From assembly GCA_037975125.1 (NCBI GenBank), contig CM075850.1:128042366-128106365 (forward strand): 64,000 bases of DNA. Direction: 5' to 3'. Shown piece by piece: positions 29,131 to 40,715 of this stretch (positions are counted from its first letter, which is position 1; every line of letters starts with the position of its first letter). The notes under the pieces were generated by a model. It was not told the DNA's origin. It searched no databases and saw only the letters and a program-made list of their open reading frames with translations. This DNA comes from Latrodectus hesperus (Eukaryota > Arthropoda > Arachnida > Araneae > Theridiidae). A program made the translations under genes and the position numbers.

Positions 29131-30840
29131 GGACATTTTTAAAAAGGGATCTAATGTTCGTGACGTTTTGTAAAACGTGAATCTAAGTTTCAGTAAATCA
29201 GAAATTTCAAATATTAATTTCCCCAAGTGTCGCCAAGAAATAATTTGCAGCCCTGTGAGACAGACACGCGACAACGGGAAGCAATTGCTTTCTTCCTGTG
29301 TTGGAAGAAAAATCAGAGCTTGTTTGAATTTTCTTGAGCCTGTCCAACTTCCCCACACACGGTACAACTTGTTCACGATCAACAAATCCATAGAAAATTC
29401 CTATCGTGTGTGGCGGGCTTAAGGCTTCTCTTTGCTGATCTTAATAAGAAGCGTCGTGCAGCTACTGAGCCACTGGAGCTCTAGCACTAAGTGTGCATGG
29501 AAGAACATGGGAACATTTTCTTCAGAAAAATTGGCACTGCAATTTATTCAAGATTCTGTAATGACCGATTTCGTAATGCTTTACTAGGATTGAGCTTTGA
29601 CAAGGGTTTCATGCTCTTTCAACTGTTTATTCTTCAAACTGAAATACTGATTTATTAATTACCATTAAAGCGGTTTTCGAATACTTCATTTGAATGATTA
29701 ACTATTTTATTATCATCGAAAATAGACTTTTAAACATGATTATAATGTATAAAGCAGCCAAGTCTGCCAACTTTTGTGGGTTTTAGTTCACAGTAAAAAG
29801 CGTATACCAGAATATCTGCCATAGCAACAGGAGTGTCCCTGACTGTTGCCCGGGAAACAAGACACATTCCATTTTTGAGAGGAGGAAACAAGAAAGTCAC
29901 CAACTTTCTCTTATTAAACGTTTTTAGAAAAATGTGAAGCACTTCCCTAAATACTGGCTATTTATAACATCCCTAATCCCCATTTGAAATAGACAGCTCT
30001 TGTTACTATAGCAACTTTAACGGAAGCTATCATTAAGGTAAGCAGATAGCCAGTAGCTTCCAGGGAAATATGCAGTAAGTAAATAACGTTACTTTTCCAA
30101 TTTTTAAAGTTTTTCAAAACGCTATTTTGCGTTATAAAATAGTGTCTCGCGTGTGGTTCAGCTAAAAGCAAATGGAATAAGTCGTGCAGTGATTTTGAAA
30201 TTTAATTTCAGGGGAGTTATATCAAACACTGAAGATGGATTTGTTTCATTCACATTCGAATACATTTCCGATCGGTAGCGTATTGGGAAAACCGAAAACA
30301 CTCATTGATGGGGACAAAAAGAATGTTTTTTTTCAAGCTTTGAAAAAAAGTAAATAACACTCAAAAAAACACTGAATGTGGTACATCCCAACAGTTAAGC
30401 ATCCACGACAATGTTAAGAGGGGACATACCACCTGCCTCCTTTCTTTAAGCGAACGAAATTTTCAAACGCTTTTAAATTATTTATATTTATAAATCCTGG
30501 CAGAAAAAAACTTCAGGAGTTCAAATCAGCGTTAATATTTAAAATTGCAAATGTTATATTCAAAAACTTAATTAATCGTTTATATTTAAAGTTACCCAGT
30601 AAACATCGTAATGGAAATTTTATTCTATTCTATGTAGTTACAAATTTATTCCATTTCGTTCTCGATTTAAATTAGGACAAGAATTCTGAGGACATTTCGA
30701 ATAAAGATTTCAAATGAAATCTTTGTTTCAAAATCTTTATTCCAAATGTGATGAATCCAAATTTTGGTTTTCGGAAATGTTTATTCTCAAATTTTCTATT
30801 AAATATTAAAATTCGTACTTCCTCGTAGAACATTAGATAT
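29131..30840. other. Intron stretch, nothing firmly recognised
   Basis: 29175-29470 is GC-richer and open on the minus strand (to 29391) next to the MADF relic, so it may be part of the same former gene or element, but I recognise no motif. 29710-30200 and 30200-30840 hold no clear repeat. Confidence 0.4.
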
Positions 30841-31036
30841 CTTGTTTGTTGGAGCCGTGCTGGCAGCCGAATGGTTAGCGCTCTTGCCTTCGGTTCAACA
30901 GTTCGTGTGTTCGAATCCTACCTTGAGCTTGGATGTTTGTCGTGGTTCGGAATCCACTTCAAACCGTAGGTCCCGGTCTAATTAGCCCTCGTGTGCAAAA
31001 ATGACCGTTTATTGACAAAGAAACTTGTTTGTTGGA
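30841..31036 (+). mobile_element. SINE A with 13-bp target duplication
   Basis: Copy at 30854-31023; head GCTGGCAGCCGAATGGTTAG, B box GTTCGAATCC, full body. Flanked by CTTGTTTGTTGGA at 30841-30853 and 31024-31036. Confidence 0.88.
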
Positions 31037-31039
31037 CTC

Positions 31040-31400
31040 CCATCTCTGGAATGAACTTTGGCCTCCATTTCAACAGTTCTAAAGCTGGAACCCCACATCC
31101 GTTTGGTTTGTCTGTAGTGGTTAGTCCCCTGGCCTTTGTTTTAAGAGTTTGTAAGTTCGAATGACACTGTTTGTTGTGGTTCAGAATACACTTCAAATGG
31201 TAGGTTCCAGTCTAGTTTGGCCTACAGTACAAAAATATACCAATAAGTGAAACAAACTAAACCATTTTAATTAGTCCTCGTGTGCATTGAATGATCATGC
31301 AGCTACAAACTGGCATGGTTTACTATTCCAGATTTCACTTTGAATTGTAGATTCCTGTCAAATTAGTCTACGTGTTGAAAGTGCGACTGTAAAGTGAATA
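31040..31400 (+). mobile_element. Cluster of decayed SINE A copies
   Basis: Two or three diverged copies in tandem: CATTTCAACAGTTCTAAAGC with GTCTGTAGTGG; then GTTTTAAGAGTTTGTAAGTTCGAATGACACTG with GGTTCAGAATACACTTCAAA; then a body-only piece at about 31310-31400 (TTCCAGATTTCACTTTGAAT). Confidence 0.5.
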
Positions 31401-31540
31401 TCCCATCCTTCAGATAGACATAGTCTGCAAAAGCCACATTAAACTGAATCAAGAAAATGGTTGGTACAAGCATCACTTTCTGTTTGATTTGTGCGAAGTA
31501 TTAGGCCAACAACTATTTTCGAAAGGTTAAGAGCCATTTC

Positions 31541-32149
31541 GTTTAAAGCATGGGTTACCAAACTTTTTTTCCCGTGTATCACTTTCAAAATTTTACTATT
31601 TTCGGTAGACCCTTTGCTGCTGCATTTTTACTCTATTCTCAGTACTCCTAAAATATATCACCCTAAATTGGGGGTGTTAAGAAAAAAAGTAGCACATTTT
31701 CTTTTGTGTCCTATTTATTAAAATAATACTTGTGGTTATACAAAATTATAAACATTATTTCAAAAAATCAACAATGAACTCTGAACTGTAAATTAACAAT
31801 AAAAGATAATCATACTTTTATTGAGACGACACACGGGCGGCACTTTGCAAGTCTCGACATGTGATGTACACTTGTACTATTATCTATTGTTCTATTCAAT
31901 TCTGTGTTTGAATTGAGTCTCGAATATTTTTGAGTACCTACCTAGTGAATGATGCTACCTGCCTACGTTGATAGGTAAATCCAAGCCAAAATTTTGTTCT
32001 TTATTATGAAAACCAGAAAATTTTTCGTGAACCCCAACTAACAATTTGTGAACACCTGTTTTCTTTTCCCGCCTACTTGGACCCCCGTGTGGTTTCCTAT
32101 GGGCCCCTGGGAGTCCACCTGGACCACTTTGGGAACCTATGGTTTAAAG
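31541..32149 (+). mobile_element. hAT-type MITE, copy 2, perfect 8-bp duplication
   Basis: Element 31549-32141 with left end CATGGGTTACCAAACT and right end (complement) CATAGGTTCCCAAAGT, flanked by GTTTAAAG at 31541-31548 and 32142-32149. Non-coding. The perfect 8-bp duplication and inverted ends define it as hAT-like. Confidence 0.85.
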
Positions 32150-32565
32150 TAACAAATAATATTCTAAAAGTTGTACCTTTAACTCTTCGAGATCAACAAG
32201 TACTTACAGTGTGTGTAAAAAATATTCATACAGTACTACAATTGATTTATAAAAGATCCATTCATAAAAATTATAAACATAAATTCTATTTTAATTAATA
32301 ATAAATACATAATAGAACATATTTTGACTAGTTTAATGTGAAATTTTCAGAAAAATACTTTTATACATAAATATTTACAAAACTGTAACAATCCAACATC
32401 CTGTGGTGTAAATAGTATTAGTACACTAAAAGAAATGCAAATTGCTTTGTTATATTTTGTTATTGGTTTAGCTATTAAGATGTAGTTAATTGACGTTATC
32501 TTGTAATTTACTTAAAAGGTTCTTCAGTGGAAATTTTAATGAAGTGAGAAACTAGAAGTTTTGTA

Positions 32566-33486
32566 GTGGGTCGTCAAAGTAAAGCGACAAGTGTTTCCGA
32601 AAGAGAACTGTGATTTTAAAGCTCCGTAAAAATGGTAAATCGTACAACAAGTTTTCTGATCTGGTTGGTAGATCCCGTTCAACTGTGCTGTCTATCATAA
32701 AAAGTTTGCTGCCACTCTAACGGTTCAAAATAATTCTCGTATTGGGCGACCATGTCTATTGACATCATCTGACAGACAGTTTCTGGTACGTTCATTAAAG
32801 GAGGATCCCAAAATAAGGGCTCCTACATTAACATCAGACTTGAAGAACATGGGAACAGCAGTCTCCGTAAGTACTGTTCGAAATGCATGCAGAAATGAAG
32901 GTTTCTATGGCCGTGTTGCGAGACGAAAATTCTTTTTAGTGAGAAGAATCGGAAGCTGCGATTGTCTTTCGCCAAGCAATACGTTATGAAAGTCCAGATT
33001 TCTGGAAAAAGATTATCTTTACAGACGAAAGACAACATATTTGGATTGGTCGGGAGACGAATGTTATGGAGAAAGCGCAATACAGAAATGCATTCTATGA
33101 ATTTAATGCCAACAGTGAAACATGGTAGTGGAAGTCTGCTTGTTTAAGGGTGTATGAGTGCTTCTGGGGTGGGCAAATTATTCTTTATTATAAGCATTAT
33201 GAATCATCAACTTTATATTGACATTTTAAACAATAATTTAGGACCTAATGCAACAAAAATGGGCTTGAATGGTAATTACGTTTTCATGAATGATAACGAC
33301 CCCAAGCACATAGCCCTAAATACAAGGCTCTGGATACTATATAATACCCCAAAGTTCATGAAACTTCCTCCTCATTCGCCGGACTTCAACCCCATCGAGA
33401 ATTTATGGGACGTTCTTGATAAAAATATTAGATCCAGACATATTTCTAATAAAAATGATTTAGAATCAGCTCTTAATCAAGAATGA
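32566..33486 (+). pseudogene. Tc1-type DD34E transposase, broken
   Basis: The N-terminal helix-turn-helix can be read as SYNKFSDLVGRSRSTV (32637-32690) after a frameshift near 32610. A second part (DLKNMGTAVSVSTVRN) follows from 32760. The catalytic core shows KIIFTDERQHIWIG (first Asp, about 33025), then FMNDNDPKH (second Asp, about 33290) and PHSPDFNPIENLW (Glu), with 34 residues between the last two, i.e. DD34E. Defects: loss of the start ATG (GTG at 32566), frameshifts near 32610, 32710 and 32930-33000, and a TAA at about 33145 where a Trp codon is expected. Cannot make active enzyme. Confidence 0.85.
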
Positions 33487-33573
33487 GACGCCATACATAG
33501 CTCAATAACCGCAAATTGGTGGAATTGATGCCAAAGAACACTCAAGGTAGTTATTCGAGTTTAAAGATATCAT

Positions 33574-33802
33574 GGGCGCTCCGTGGCTGAGTGGACAAAG
33601 TATCACTCCGCTAATCGCTTGAGAGCGTAGAAGTGTGGGTTGGATTCCCACCATGGCCCTGGGTGTTTTCTTCGTTATTCTTCTGTAATTGTACATTTGT
33701 CATTGTGCTATTTGTCCTATAATCGACGAAGACTTACAAGCGGATCTCAAGAATCTAGCATACAAGTCTGAATATATGTAATGTAATAAATAAATAAATA
33801 AA
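33574..33802 (+). mobile_element. SINE D nested in the Tc1 element
   Basis: Head GGCGCTCCGTGGCTGAGTGG with a long variable region, B box GGGTTGGATTCCCACCATGG, body with TTTGTCATTGTGCTATTTGTC and a (AATA)n tail. Weak flanking similarity AAGATATC/AAGGTATC suggests the target duplication. A minus-strand copy is at 5033-5218. Confidence 0.8.
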
Positions 33803-34081
33803 GGTATCCTACAAGGTATTAGCTGTAATATTATGATGGTGTTGGCCAATATATGCCTAATGTACGAATACTTTTTACACCACAAGATGTTGGAGTGTTT
33901 CAGTTTTGTAAATATTTATTAATGTATAAAATTAATTTTTTGTAAATTACACATAAAACTAGTGAAAATATGTTCTATTATATATTTCTAATTAATTAAA
34001 ACGGAATTTATATTTAACTTTTATGAACGGATCTCTTTTAAATCAATTGTCGTACTGTACGAATACTTTTTACACTCACTG

Positions 34082-34800
34082 TATATTCGAGAATCCAAAG
34101 AGGTTTTTCGAGGCGTTCTACAAAAACACCGATAAGTAAAGTGGCTCAACAAATTCTGTTTTAAGCAAATTTAATTGCCATGTGAAATAGTTGTGCGAAA
34201 ATATACTTTGTAAACCATCCTTAGAAATCTCAATGTAAATTTTTTTAATTTTTTCGAATTCGCAAAATATTTCGAATCGGTGAGCTTTTAAAACGAAATG
34301 CAATCGAAAATTTATCGTAGAAAATGTTGCGAGCTTATGGTTTGGTAAGAATTTCTTAAGCGACCTTTTTCTGGATGATTGGCAGTGCGATTTGTTCTTT
34401 TTTTTTTCATCTGTAATGAGCTTACTTCAATTTCAGTTTTTTAGCGTTGATTGTACAAGAGAGTTTCAAACAATAATTGAAAATTGTCTGCTTCATTGAA
34501 CCATAGATAAAATATTGAATTTCATGCATGTCCCATAAATTATTTATGTTAAAAGCTTTTTTTGAATGATTAACTGAAATTTAAGTAAGATTTTATATTG
34601 AAATAATAGGGAATTTGTGAATATATTTTCTAATTTCATTGCCTTTCTTACTAGATTATTTCGCGAATGCTGAGTTAAAAATTCCCTAAATAACTTTAAG
34701 TAAAATTTTAGCATAGACAAATTTCTTGGTTCCTTAATAAAATCTTATATTTTAGTTGAAGCAACATTCTTTCAGCGTAAGTTTATAACAAGACTTCTGT
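34082..34800. other. AT-rich intron stretch, nothing recognised
   Basis: No repeat ends, tRNA-like boxes or coding similarity found. Confidence 0.45.
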
Positions 34801-34809
34801 TATTGCTAA

Positions 34810-35050
34810 TCACAGATGATCCTCCAATTCCAATACTAGACCAACTTCACAATTACTCAGACAGGAAATCCAAAAACATAAGAAGCTTTGGAAAAGCCTC
34901 TTCCAAGTCAAAATTCATTCCGCTCAAGATATGCTCAGGCGATGCCTGTCCAGCTTTACATTTTGTACACAGACTAAATTTTTTGACCCTGCACATATTT
35001 GATAAAGGAAAAGAGTTGCAGCTTCTGTCATCCGCAGAGACCACAAGACT
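34810..35050 (-). pseudogene. LINE C-terminal tail relic
   Basis: The minus strand encodes FSLCTKCKAGQASPEHILSG followed by LLMFLDFLSE: the CxxC...H tail found at the end of ORF2 in several LINEs here (compare 14682-15089). Expected Cys after HIL is Gly. No upstream domains. Confidence 0.6.
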
Positions 35051-35100
35051 TCTTCAATTAATATATCTTCAATATAAAGCTGTAAAGAATGGAAATTAAT

Positions 35101-36440
35101 TATAATATGAATGCATAGAAAATCATTTTTCTTGTGTTTTCTTTTCTAAAAATCGTAATTTTGTTTTCTTTGAATATTTAAATTTATTATGAAATTACAC
35201 GAAGTATTTTTTGGTTTCAAATGAATATAGGTTTTATGCGATCGATGTACGTGAAAGAATTATTACCACTTATCAGCAGCGGGATGCCATATTACTCAAG
35301 TCTCTTTGTAAGATTAAATCATCACAAATCACTTGATTTATCATCGATGACTTCTGCACGCATCAAAGAAAACTCAATGAATGCCTCTGTTACAACTGTT
35401 ATTTCATAAGCAATTGAATTTAAAAAAATAATTATAGTTTGAAGTTATTAGATAATTACTGGAAACATTGTTTTTGATTTCATTCATAAGTAAATAACAT
35501 TGGAAATGTCTACTTCCGAGAAATCTTCCGCTTCCTTTGCTTCTTTCCTGTAAACTTCAAAGAAATACGAGGAACTAAAGAGCTTTAAAATCACTTGTGG
35601 GTGTTATTTATTAGAACGGGTGGAGCATTAAGAAGACCGCGATCGTCGAGTGGGCCGACAGGCACTTTGGGATGGTCACCGATGTTTATTTTTATGATCC
35701 GTATACCTAAGAATATACTTTTACCTCTGATCATAATTGAAGGTGATCGTGGGGCAAAAAATTAAAAGTAGCTCGTGATCTACCCACTCCTGTACTTTTG
35801 TATTGAAAGAAATGTGCCAGCACAAGTGCGTTCCTCTTCACTTATCATGGTGTTAAAAAATCGAAGTGGTTGACTATTTTACATCGGCAGAAATAGGTAA
35901 TCAGAAACACAACGCATGTAAGCAATACATTGGAAAAACAAGGCAATACGTGGAAAGATATGCATTATTCCTGATCGACTAGTAGCGGCTTCTATACCTA
36001 ACCTAGCCTAAGACCCGTGATGGTAGGTTTTGTTCACGTTAAAAGTTCAACTGGGTCCAGTCTTTCCTCTGGTTCAGTATGGAGAGTCTTGTGCCAGCTC
36101 GGCTATCAACTGTGTCACTATACCGTAATTCAAAATTGCGAGGCAAGCACTTCAGAAATCGGAAATAGGCGGTCAGAAGCACATTAGACTTCTCATTTAA
36201 ACTGGAGTAATATACGTTGTGATTTAGTTTTTAAAGGCATCGCTTTTGTATGCAGCGGTAGCATATTCGATTAAGTGGTATGGTGTTTCATTGAAAGGTG
36301 CCAAGTCAGCTGTTGATTTCGTCAGTTAATCGTGGATCAAAGCTGTGAAGGTATTAGCTGTTTTTATTGTGGCTTCGTTAACAGAAATAAGTGACCGGAA
36401 ATGTATTGAAGTTGTTCGCGTGTGACTAGGGTAAAGAGAA
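35101..36440. other. Intron stretch, nothing firmly recognised
   Basis: 35600-35800 contains CGATCGTCGAGTGGGCCGAC and AGCTCGTGATCTACCCACTC, which hint at an old DNA transposon end, but no partner end was found. The rest is unremarkable. Confidence 0.35.
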
Positions 36441-36451
36441 GAGAAAAAAAG

Positions 36452-36905
36452 TCATATGGGACCAAAGGCATGGAGCACTGCCATGGCCACATCTTCAGCT
36501 TTTTCGGTATAGAGGGTGTCATAGCAGCAGTTGGGGTCGATGCTGAAGAGGGTCGAGGCAACAGAGATGCAGCTGAAAGGATGCCTCGGATCCAGCGGAA
36601 CTCCTGTGCAGTGCCTGCATTCTGCGTATGTTCTGGATCCGTCGGGCATGATTTTCATACCCCTCATGTGCCCAGGCCGCATTCTGCTGATGGTAGAGGT
36701 AATACCACAATCAAGATTAAGCTCCGGTAGGCACCATTTTTTCTGTAGTCCCCCGCAGAGCTGATGCCTTGCAACGTTTGCATCGAAGCAAGTAATAAGT
36801 CGTGGGAGGGGGATAGGGGAACGCCTCCACTGGTCTTCCAGTGGGTGGTAGAAGGGAAATACCTTCCGCGGACCAACAGGCAGAAGTCCAACCTCCCGTG
36901 GTAAC
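36452..36905 (-). pseudogene. LINE C-terminal tail, second family
   Basis: The minus strand from about 36730 down to the stop at 36452 encodes ISRMRPGHMRGMKIMPDGSR, then YAECRHCTGVPLDPRHPFSC (CxxC...H...C) and EKAEDVAMAVLHAFGPI. This is the post-RNase H end of a non-LTR element, a different family from the 'DFLxxxxLMDLV' tails. The frame continues to 36910 with a less typical sequence. GC-rich compared with its surroundings, which suggests recent arrival. Confidence 0.65.
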
Positions 36906-36916
36906 GGCAAATCCCG

Positions 36917-37315
36917 AGCTCCAGTGGCTCAGTAGCTTCACGCCGCTTCCCGTAAGCTCAGCAAAGTGAAGCATCATTTGCCGCGGGCAGTGGTTGGGAG
37001 GGTGACCACGGTGTACTCTCCTTCACTGGGTTGCTGGAGCACCGTGGGTTGGGGACGTGTCCACGTTAATATGTGACGTCCAAAGTCCTTCCGCTGGTGT
37101 GGCGTGGATGGGGAGAGGAGGGTGCCAGCTCAGGTGTGGCCTCGTCACCTGACCGTGGTTCAAAATGACGAGCACCTTAAAAAGAGCAAAAGTCTTACTT
37201 TCACCTTCGTGGTGCTCTGATCCGAACGAAAGACGCTCTCTATTGACTTAATTCGCACAGCCAAAGGCATAGCGAGCTTGGCTTGTCCAAGTGTCATAAG
37301 CAACATGGCAAATCC
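36917..37315 (+). mobile_element. SINE F
   Basis: Starts at GAGCTCCAGTGGCTCAGTAG, an A-box-like head, followed by GCCGCGGGCAGTGGTTGG, TGACGTCCAAAGTCCTTCC and CACCTGACCGTGGTTCAAAA. The last 110 bp (CTTTCACCTTCGTGGTGCTC to GCTTGGCTTGTCCAAGTGTC) is the same as the end of SINE C. Other copies: 52070-52447 (+), 28455-28675 (-). Confidence 0.8.
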
Positions 37316-37984
37316 CGTTATGACTAGAACAATGTATTGAAGTAATCACCCATTGCAATATCACGAATTTCGCATTGAATTTTATTTTTCTACGTTTGCT
37401 TTTGAATAGTTACGTGCGGGTATGAAATTCATTTCGCACGCTTTTTCTACAAATAGTGAATAAAGAAACAATTCAGTTACAAGATTTATCTCACAAGATC
37501 AAGATCATAAAACATTGTGACCTTTTCCTTAAATTATTTTGGATGAGGACATAAAAATGTGTGAATTATAAATTTAAATTTGAAGAAAAATTGAAAAATT
37601 ATTCATATACTTAGTTATGATTTAAAAAGATTTTGCGAATTGTTTAACTATTAAATTTATATAATAAATTTTATAGTTATAAATCATGGGTAGAGTGATC
37701 TGTATATGCGAATGGAAAAATGCTTTATCTCTCGCTCATTGTTTTTAACAATTTTAATATTAAAAGTAAAGTTTCACAATGATACGTCTGTATAAATATT
37801 ACAGAGTCTAATTAAAATATGAATAATTAATTATGAGGACAGACTGAAAATAAGAAGTTATATCAAGCAATACGCAAATTCAGATACACAGACAGAAAAT
37901 TATCCATGCCAAATATACACTACCAACAAGTTTTAGAAATATTCGCTACATTTTGTGATTTAACTTTTCCGCATTTCAATGAAT
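37316..37984. other. AT-rich intron stretch, nothing recognised
   Basis: No coding potential or repeat landmarks. Confidence 0.45.
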
Positions 37985-38230
37985 ATTTTTTTCCAACGAC
38001 AGGCACTTGAGGGTTGAACCCTATGCCACAACAAGGCCAGAAACTGCAACTCATTTGTCGTTACTCAGCGGGCACCTGTGAACAAAGTCACGGAGGCGAG
38101 TAGCGTTACCCACGTTATACCGCCACAAACCCGTTTATAGGGTGGGCCACATTCATACAACATCACAGAAGAAAGGACAGAGAAAGAAACATCCATACCC
38201 TAACCGGGATTCGAACCCAGGACCCATAGC
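37985..38230 (-). mobile_element. SINE B, minus strand, head truncated
   Basis: Reverse complement of SINE B, with TTTCCAACGACAGGCACTTG at the left, GTCACGGAGGCGAGTAGCG, ACCCGTTTATAGGGTGGGCC and a B box region TAACCGGGATTCGAACCCAG at the right, where it stops before the A box. Confidence 0.8.
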
Positions 38231-38849
38231 TATTTTCATGAATTATGATTATTTATTTTGACATTGTAATCTCTTACTTGTTTTACTTACTTGTGTTAAC
38301 ATTGATTAAAAAAATTCAGAATTTAAAAAATTTTTTAGGATGGTTTAACAGTAAATCAAATTTAAATTAATCTTCGTAACTAAAATTTGAAGAAAAGTTT
38401 TTATTTATTTTTTCATAAAAGCACAAATTAAGTGGAAATTTATTTTTTGTGTCAATGACAACACTTTGAGGTTTATTGGTAAAAACACTTTCTGGAGGAA
38501 GACAAAAAACTAAACAAAAGTTCACGGATATAATTGTGATAGCGTGTAAATAAAACCAAGGATATTGCATTGCATCATCCAGCTTTTATTCTGACTAGTA
38601 ATTAAAAATTTCTTTGCATTGAGCAAGTGCTTCAATATTTACTATATTTATAAATTGAAAAAGAAAATTGTTTATAATTTTCTACGCTGTCAAGGAGAAA
38701 TGTTTTTGATATTAACCTTGGATTTATCTCAATATTAGATAGCAAAATGAAATGCTGCTAAAAATAGTAAAGCTTTGTTTTGCGTACAAATAGTTCATTC
38801 TATGCGAATATTTTTTTTAATCCACATCGATGATCTGGCCAATCATAAA

Positions 38850-39840
38850 ACCGTTTTTACAGATGCTTCGAGATCTTTAAGTCCTGAGGGATGTGCATTT
38901 CTTGTCAATTATAAAGTCCACTTTTTTACCTCTATTTTCTGAAGTTACAGCAGTTTATCTAACGCTCAAGTACATTGATAAACGTGAAATTTAAAAGTCC
39001 ATTTTTTTACACCGGCTCTGTGAATTTTAGCGTCTTTACGAAGTGCAACCGATGATAACCCACTTATTAAAGAAAGCAAATATATTCATAGACAATTGCG
39101 CTCAAGAAGAACCCCTATTTTATTTTCATGGTTACCTTCTTACAGAACTGGCAACCAAAAACAAGGTGATCCTTGTATGGGTGCCAGGGCGTAAAGATAA
39201 TGAAAGGGCTGATGAACTTGCTAAACAAGGATCGTCTTTTGCTCCCATCGGTGCAGAACCTTTGTGTGGGATGAATTTTACGACCGCAAAAACCAATGTT
39301 CTTAGATGGGAAAAACGGAAGATGTATGAAGCTTGGCTCAACACCCCTGGTCAAGCCCACGCTAAAAGTATGATCTGTGGATCATCAGCGAGGATTGCCT
39401 CTGAAATTCTAAGATGCTCTAGGCAGAAGATGCGTTTAATCGTAGGCTTCATAACTGGGCACTACTATTTCAGAAAACACCTCCATAAAATGGGACTGTT
39501 TCAGCAAGATCCTATCTGCAGGAAATGTCATATGCAAGAGGAAACGGCACAGCATATCAATTACGAATGCGAGGCCTTTGCCCTCCCTAGATTAACTACT
39601 TTAGGCATCATCCATACTAGAGAGCTACACCTAGACTCCATGAAAGGGTTATCGGACTTTATTAATAAAGTGGGTGACCCGAGCAACTGGAACTAGGAAA
39701 CATTGGGTTTGGAGTTAATAGTACAAAATGATAAAAGCAGAGGTGCCCAATGATATACAAACCCAACTCAAAGAAGATTTTCATGGTTTCCATATCTTGT
39801 GACATTATGGAAATGAATTGGTATACAAGGCTACAAAATA
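38850..39840 (+). pseudogene. Old LINE RNase H domain, split by a younger LINE
   Basis: An RNase H domain can be traced through 38855-39121 (VFTDASRSLSPEGCAFL with the first catalytic Asp, EVTAVYLTLKYID with the catalytic Glu, LRSRRTPILFSW at 39085-39125). It continues after the insertion at about 39805 as HYGNELVYKATK, a decayed form of the HGNExADxLAK block. Several stops and frame changes interrupt it. The younger element at 39134-39776 lies between FSW and HYGNE. Confidence 0.7.
39122..39788 (+). mobile_element. LINE L1-type 3' end nested in an older LINE, 12-bp duplication
   Basis: Copy at 39134-39776, flanked by ATTTTCATGGTT at 39122-39133 and 39777-39788. It encodes VILVWVPGRKDNERADELAK (end of RNase H), the linker, ITGHYYFRKHLHKMGLFQQD, the CRKCHMQEETAQHINYEC finger and the terminal GDPSNWN before the stop at 39696. 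This is the best preserved 3' end of this family and is uninterrupted from 39140. The longer open frame that begins at 39043 is a chimera with the older LINE. Confidence 0.85.
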
Positions 39841-39846
39841 AACTAG

Positions 39847-40715
39847 AGGCCGTGGTAGCCTAGTGGTTAGAGCATCGGCCTTCCGTCCGGAAGGGCTGGG
39901 TTCGATTCCAGTGCCGTCAAAGACCCACGAAATACATACTAAATACATATAAATCTTTAAATCTGCATAATCAAAAGTCCTAAGGTCTGTCGTTGAGCAG
40001 TGTATCATGGGCTGGAGAAAATTTCATCTCCCTCTTGATTTAAATTGAGGGAGTGGATCCTCTGGTGGTGCCATCTATCGGCGGTGTCTTAGAGCACAGA
40101 CGTATTTTCACATTTGTGGTGCTCTGGTTAACCCTTTAAGCAGTTTGCCCGTACAGTGTACGGGCATCGATATTTTCTCCTTTCCTTTTCCGGTTTGTTC
40201 ACATTTTTCATTATTGAAAGATAATGTCCATGTAAATGAAATGCTTTTCATTTGTGTTTTTCTATGTAGCGGGAACTTTTCTTTGAAATTTTTGTTCTAC
40301 TGTATGCCGTGCTTGTGAAATCGTATGGAAATTGTACGATATACTAAAAGACTTCTGAACTGTTTGGAAAATTGTAAACTTCAAAATTCAAAGTAAGCAT
40401 GAGAAAATTTTGTGCAGAACTTGTAAACCATTCTTTACTGCATGGAGAATGTACTTGAAAAAAGCAAACATTTAGGGGGTTTTGTGTCCAAAATTGTAAG
40501 ATAAAAAATGTTGTAAAAGCATTAAAAGTGAAAAAAAAAATCTTAATATTCTTATTCTATTAAGTATGGTAATTATATGCAATAAAAAATATGCCTTTTT
40601 TGGAAGCATTTCTGGTAAAACAATTGACCGCTTAAAGGGTTAAAGGAAAAGACTCGCCCTTATGTCGCAACATCGCATAGCCATCGGTTGGCGAGCTTGG
40701 TTTCATTATTTCAAT
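39847..40715 (+). mobile_element. SINE C, split by a piggyBac-type MITE
   Basis: Head GCCGTGGTAGCCTAGTGGTT, an anticodon arm with GGCCTTCCGTCCGGAAGG, B box GGGTTCGATTCC, then GTCAAAGACCCAC, GTCGTTGAGCAG, GAGGGAGTGGATCCTCTGGT and GGTGCTCTGG up to 40127. The SINE resumes at 40644 with AGGAAAAGACTCGCC and ends GGCGAGCTTGG near 40710. The undivided sequence is seen at 45365-45750. Confidence 0.85.
40128..40643. mobile_element. piggyBac-type MITE in TTAA
   Basis: Element 40132-40639 (508 bp). Left end CCCTTTAAGCAGTTTG, right end (complement) CCCTTTAAGCGGTCAA, flanked by TTAA on both sides (40128-40131, 40640-40643). TTAA duplication with CCC...GGG ends is the signature of the piggyBac superfamily. 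No open frame, so it must have been moved by an enzyme from elsewhere. The uninterrupted SINE C copy at 45365-45750 shows TTAA once at the matching place. Confidence 0.85.

Larger units (their letters stand above)
32205..34083 (+). mobile_element. Tc1-type transposon with long inverted repeats
   Basis: Element 32207-34081 (1875 bp) between TA dinucleotides. The left end CAGTGTGTGTAAAAAATATT and right end (complement) CAGTGAGTGTAAAAAGTATT extend as an inverted repeat of about 220 bp. Within each repeat the motif GTGTAAAnAGTATTnGTAC occurs twice, once at the tip and once about 190 bp inside (32408 and about 33880). This is the IR/DR layout of Tc1-like elements such as Minos and Sleeping Beauty. 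It holds a broken transposase (32566-33486) and a nested SINE D (33574-33802). Confidence 0.88.

Noticed and set aside
36531..36764. Plus-strand open frames in the GC-rich patch
   Set aside because: Shadows of the minus-strand LINE tail at 36452-36905.
39043..39696. A single 217-codon gene
   Set aside because: It spans a 12-bp target duplication and two different LINEs.
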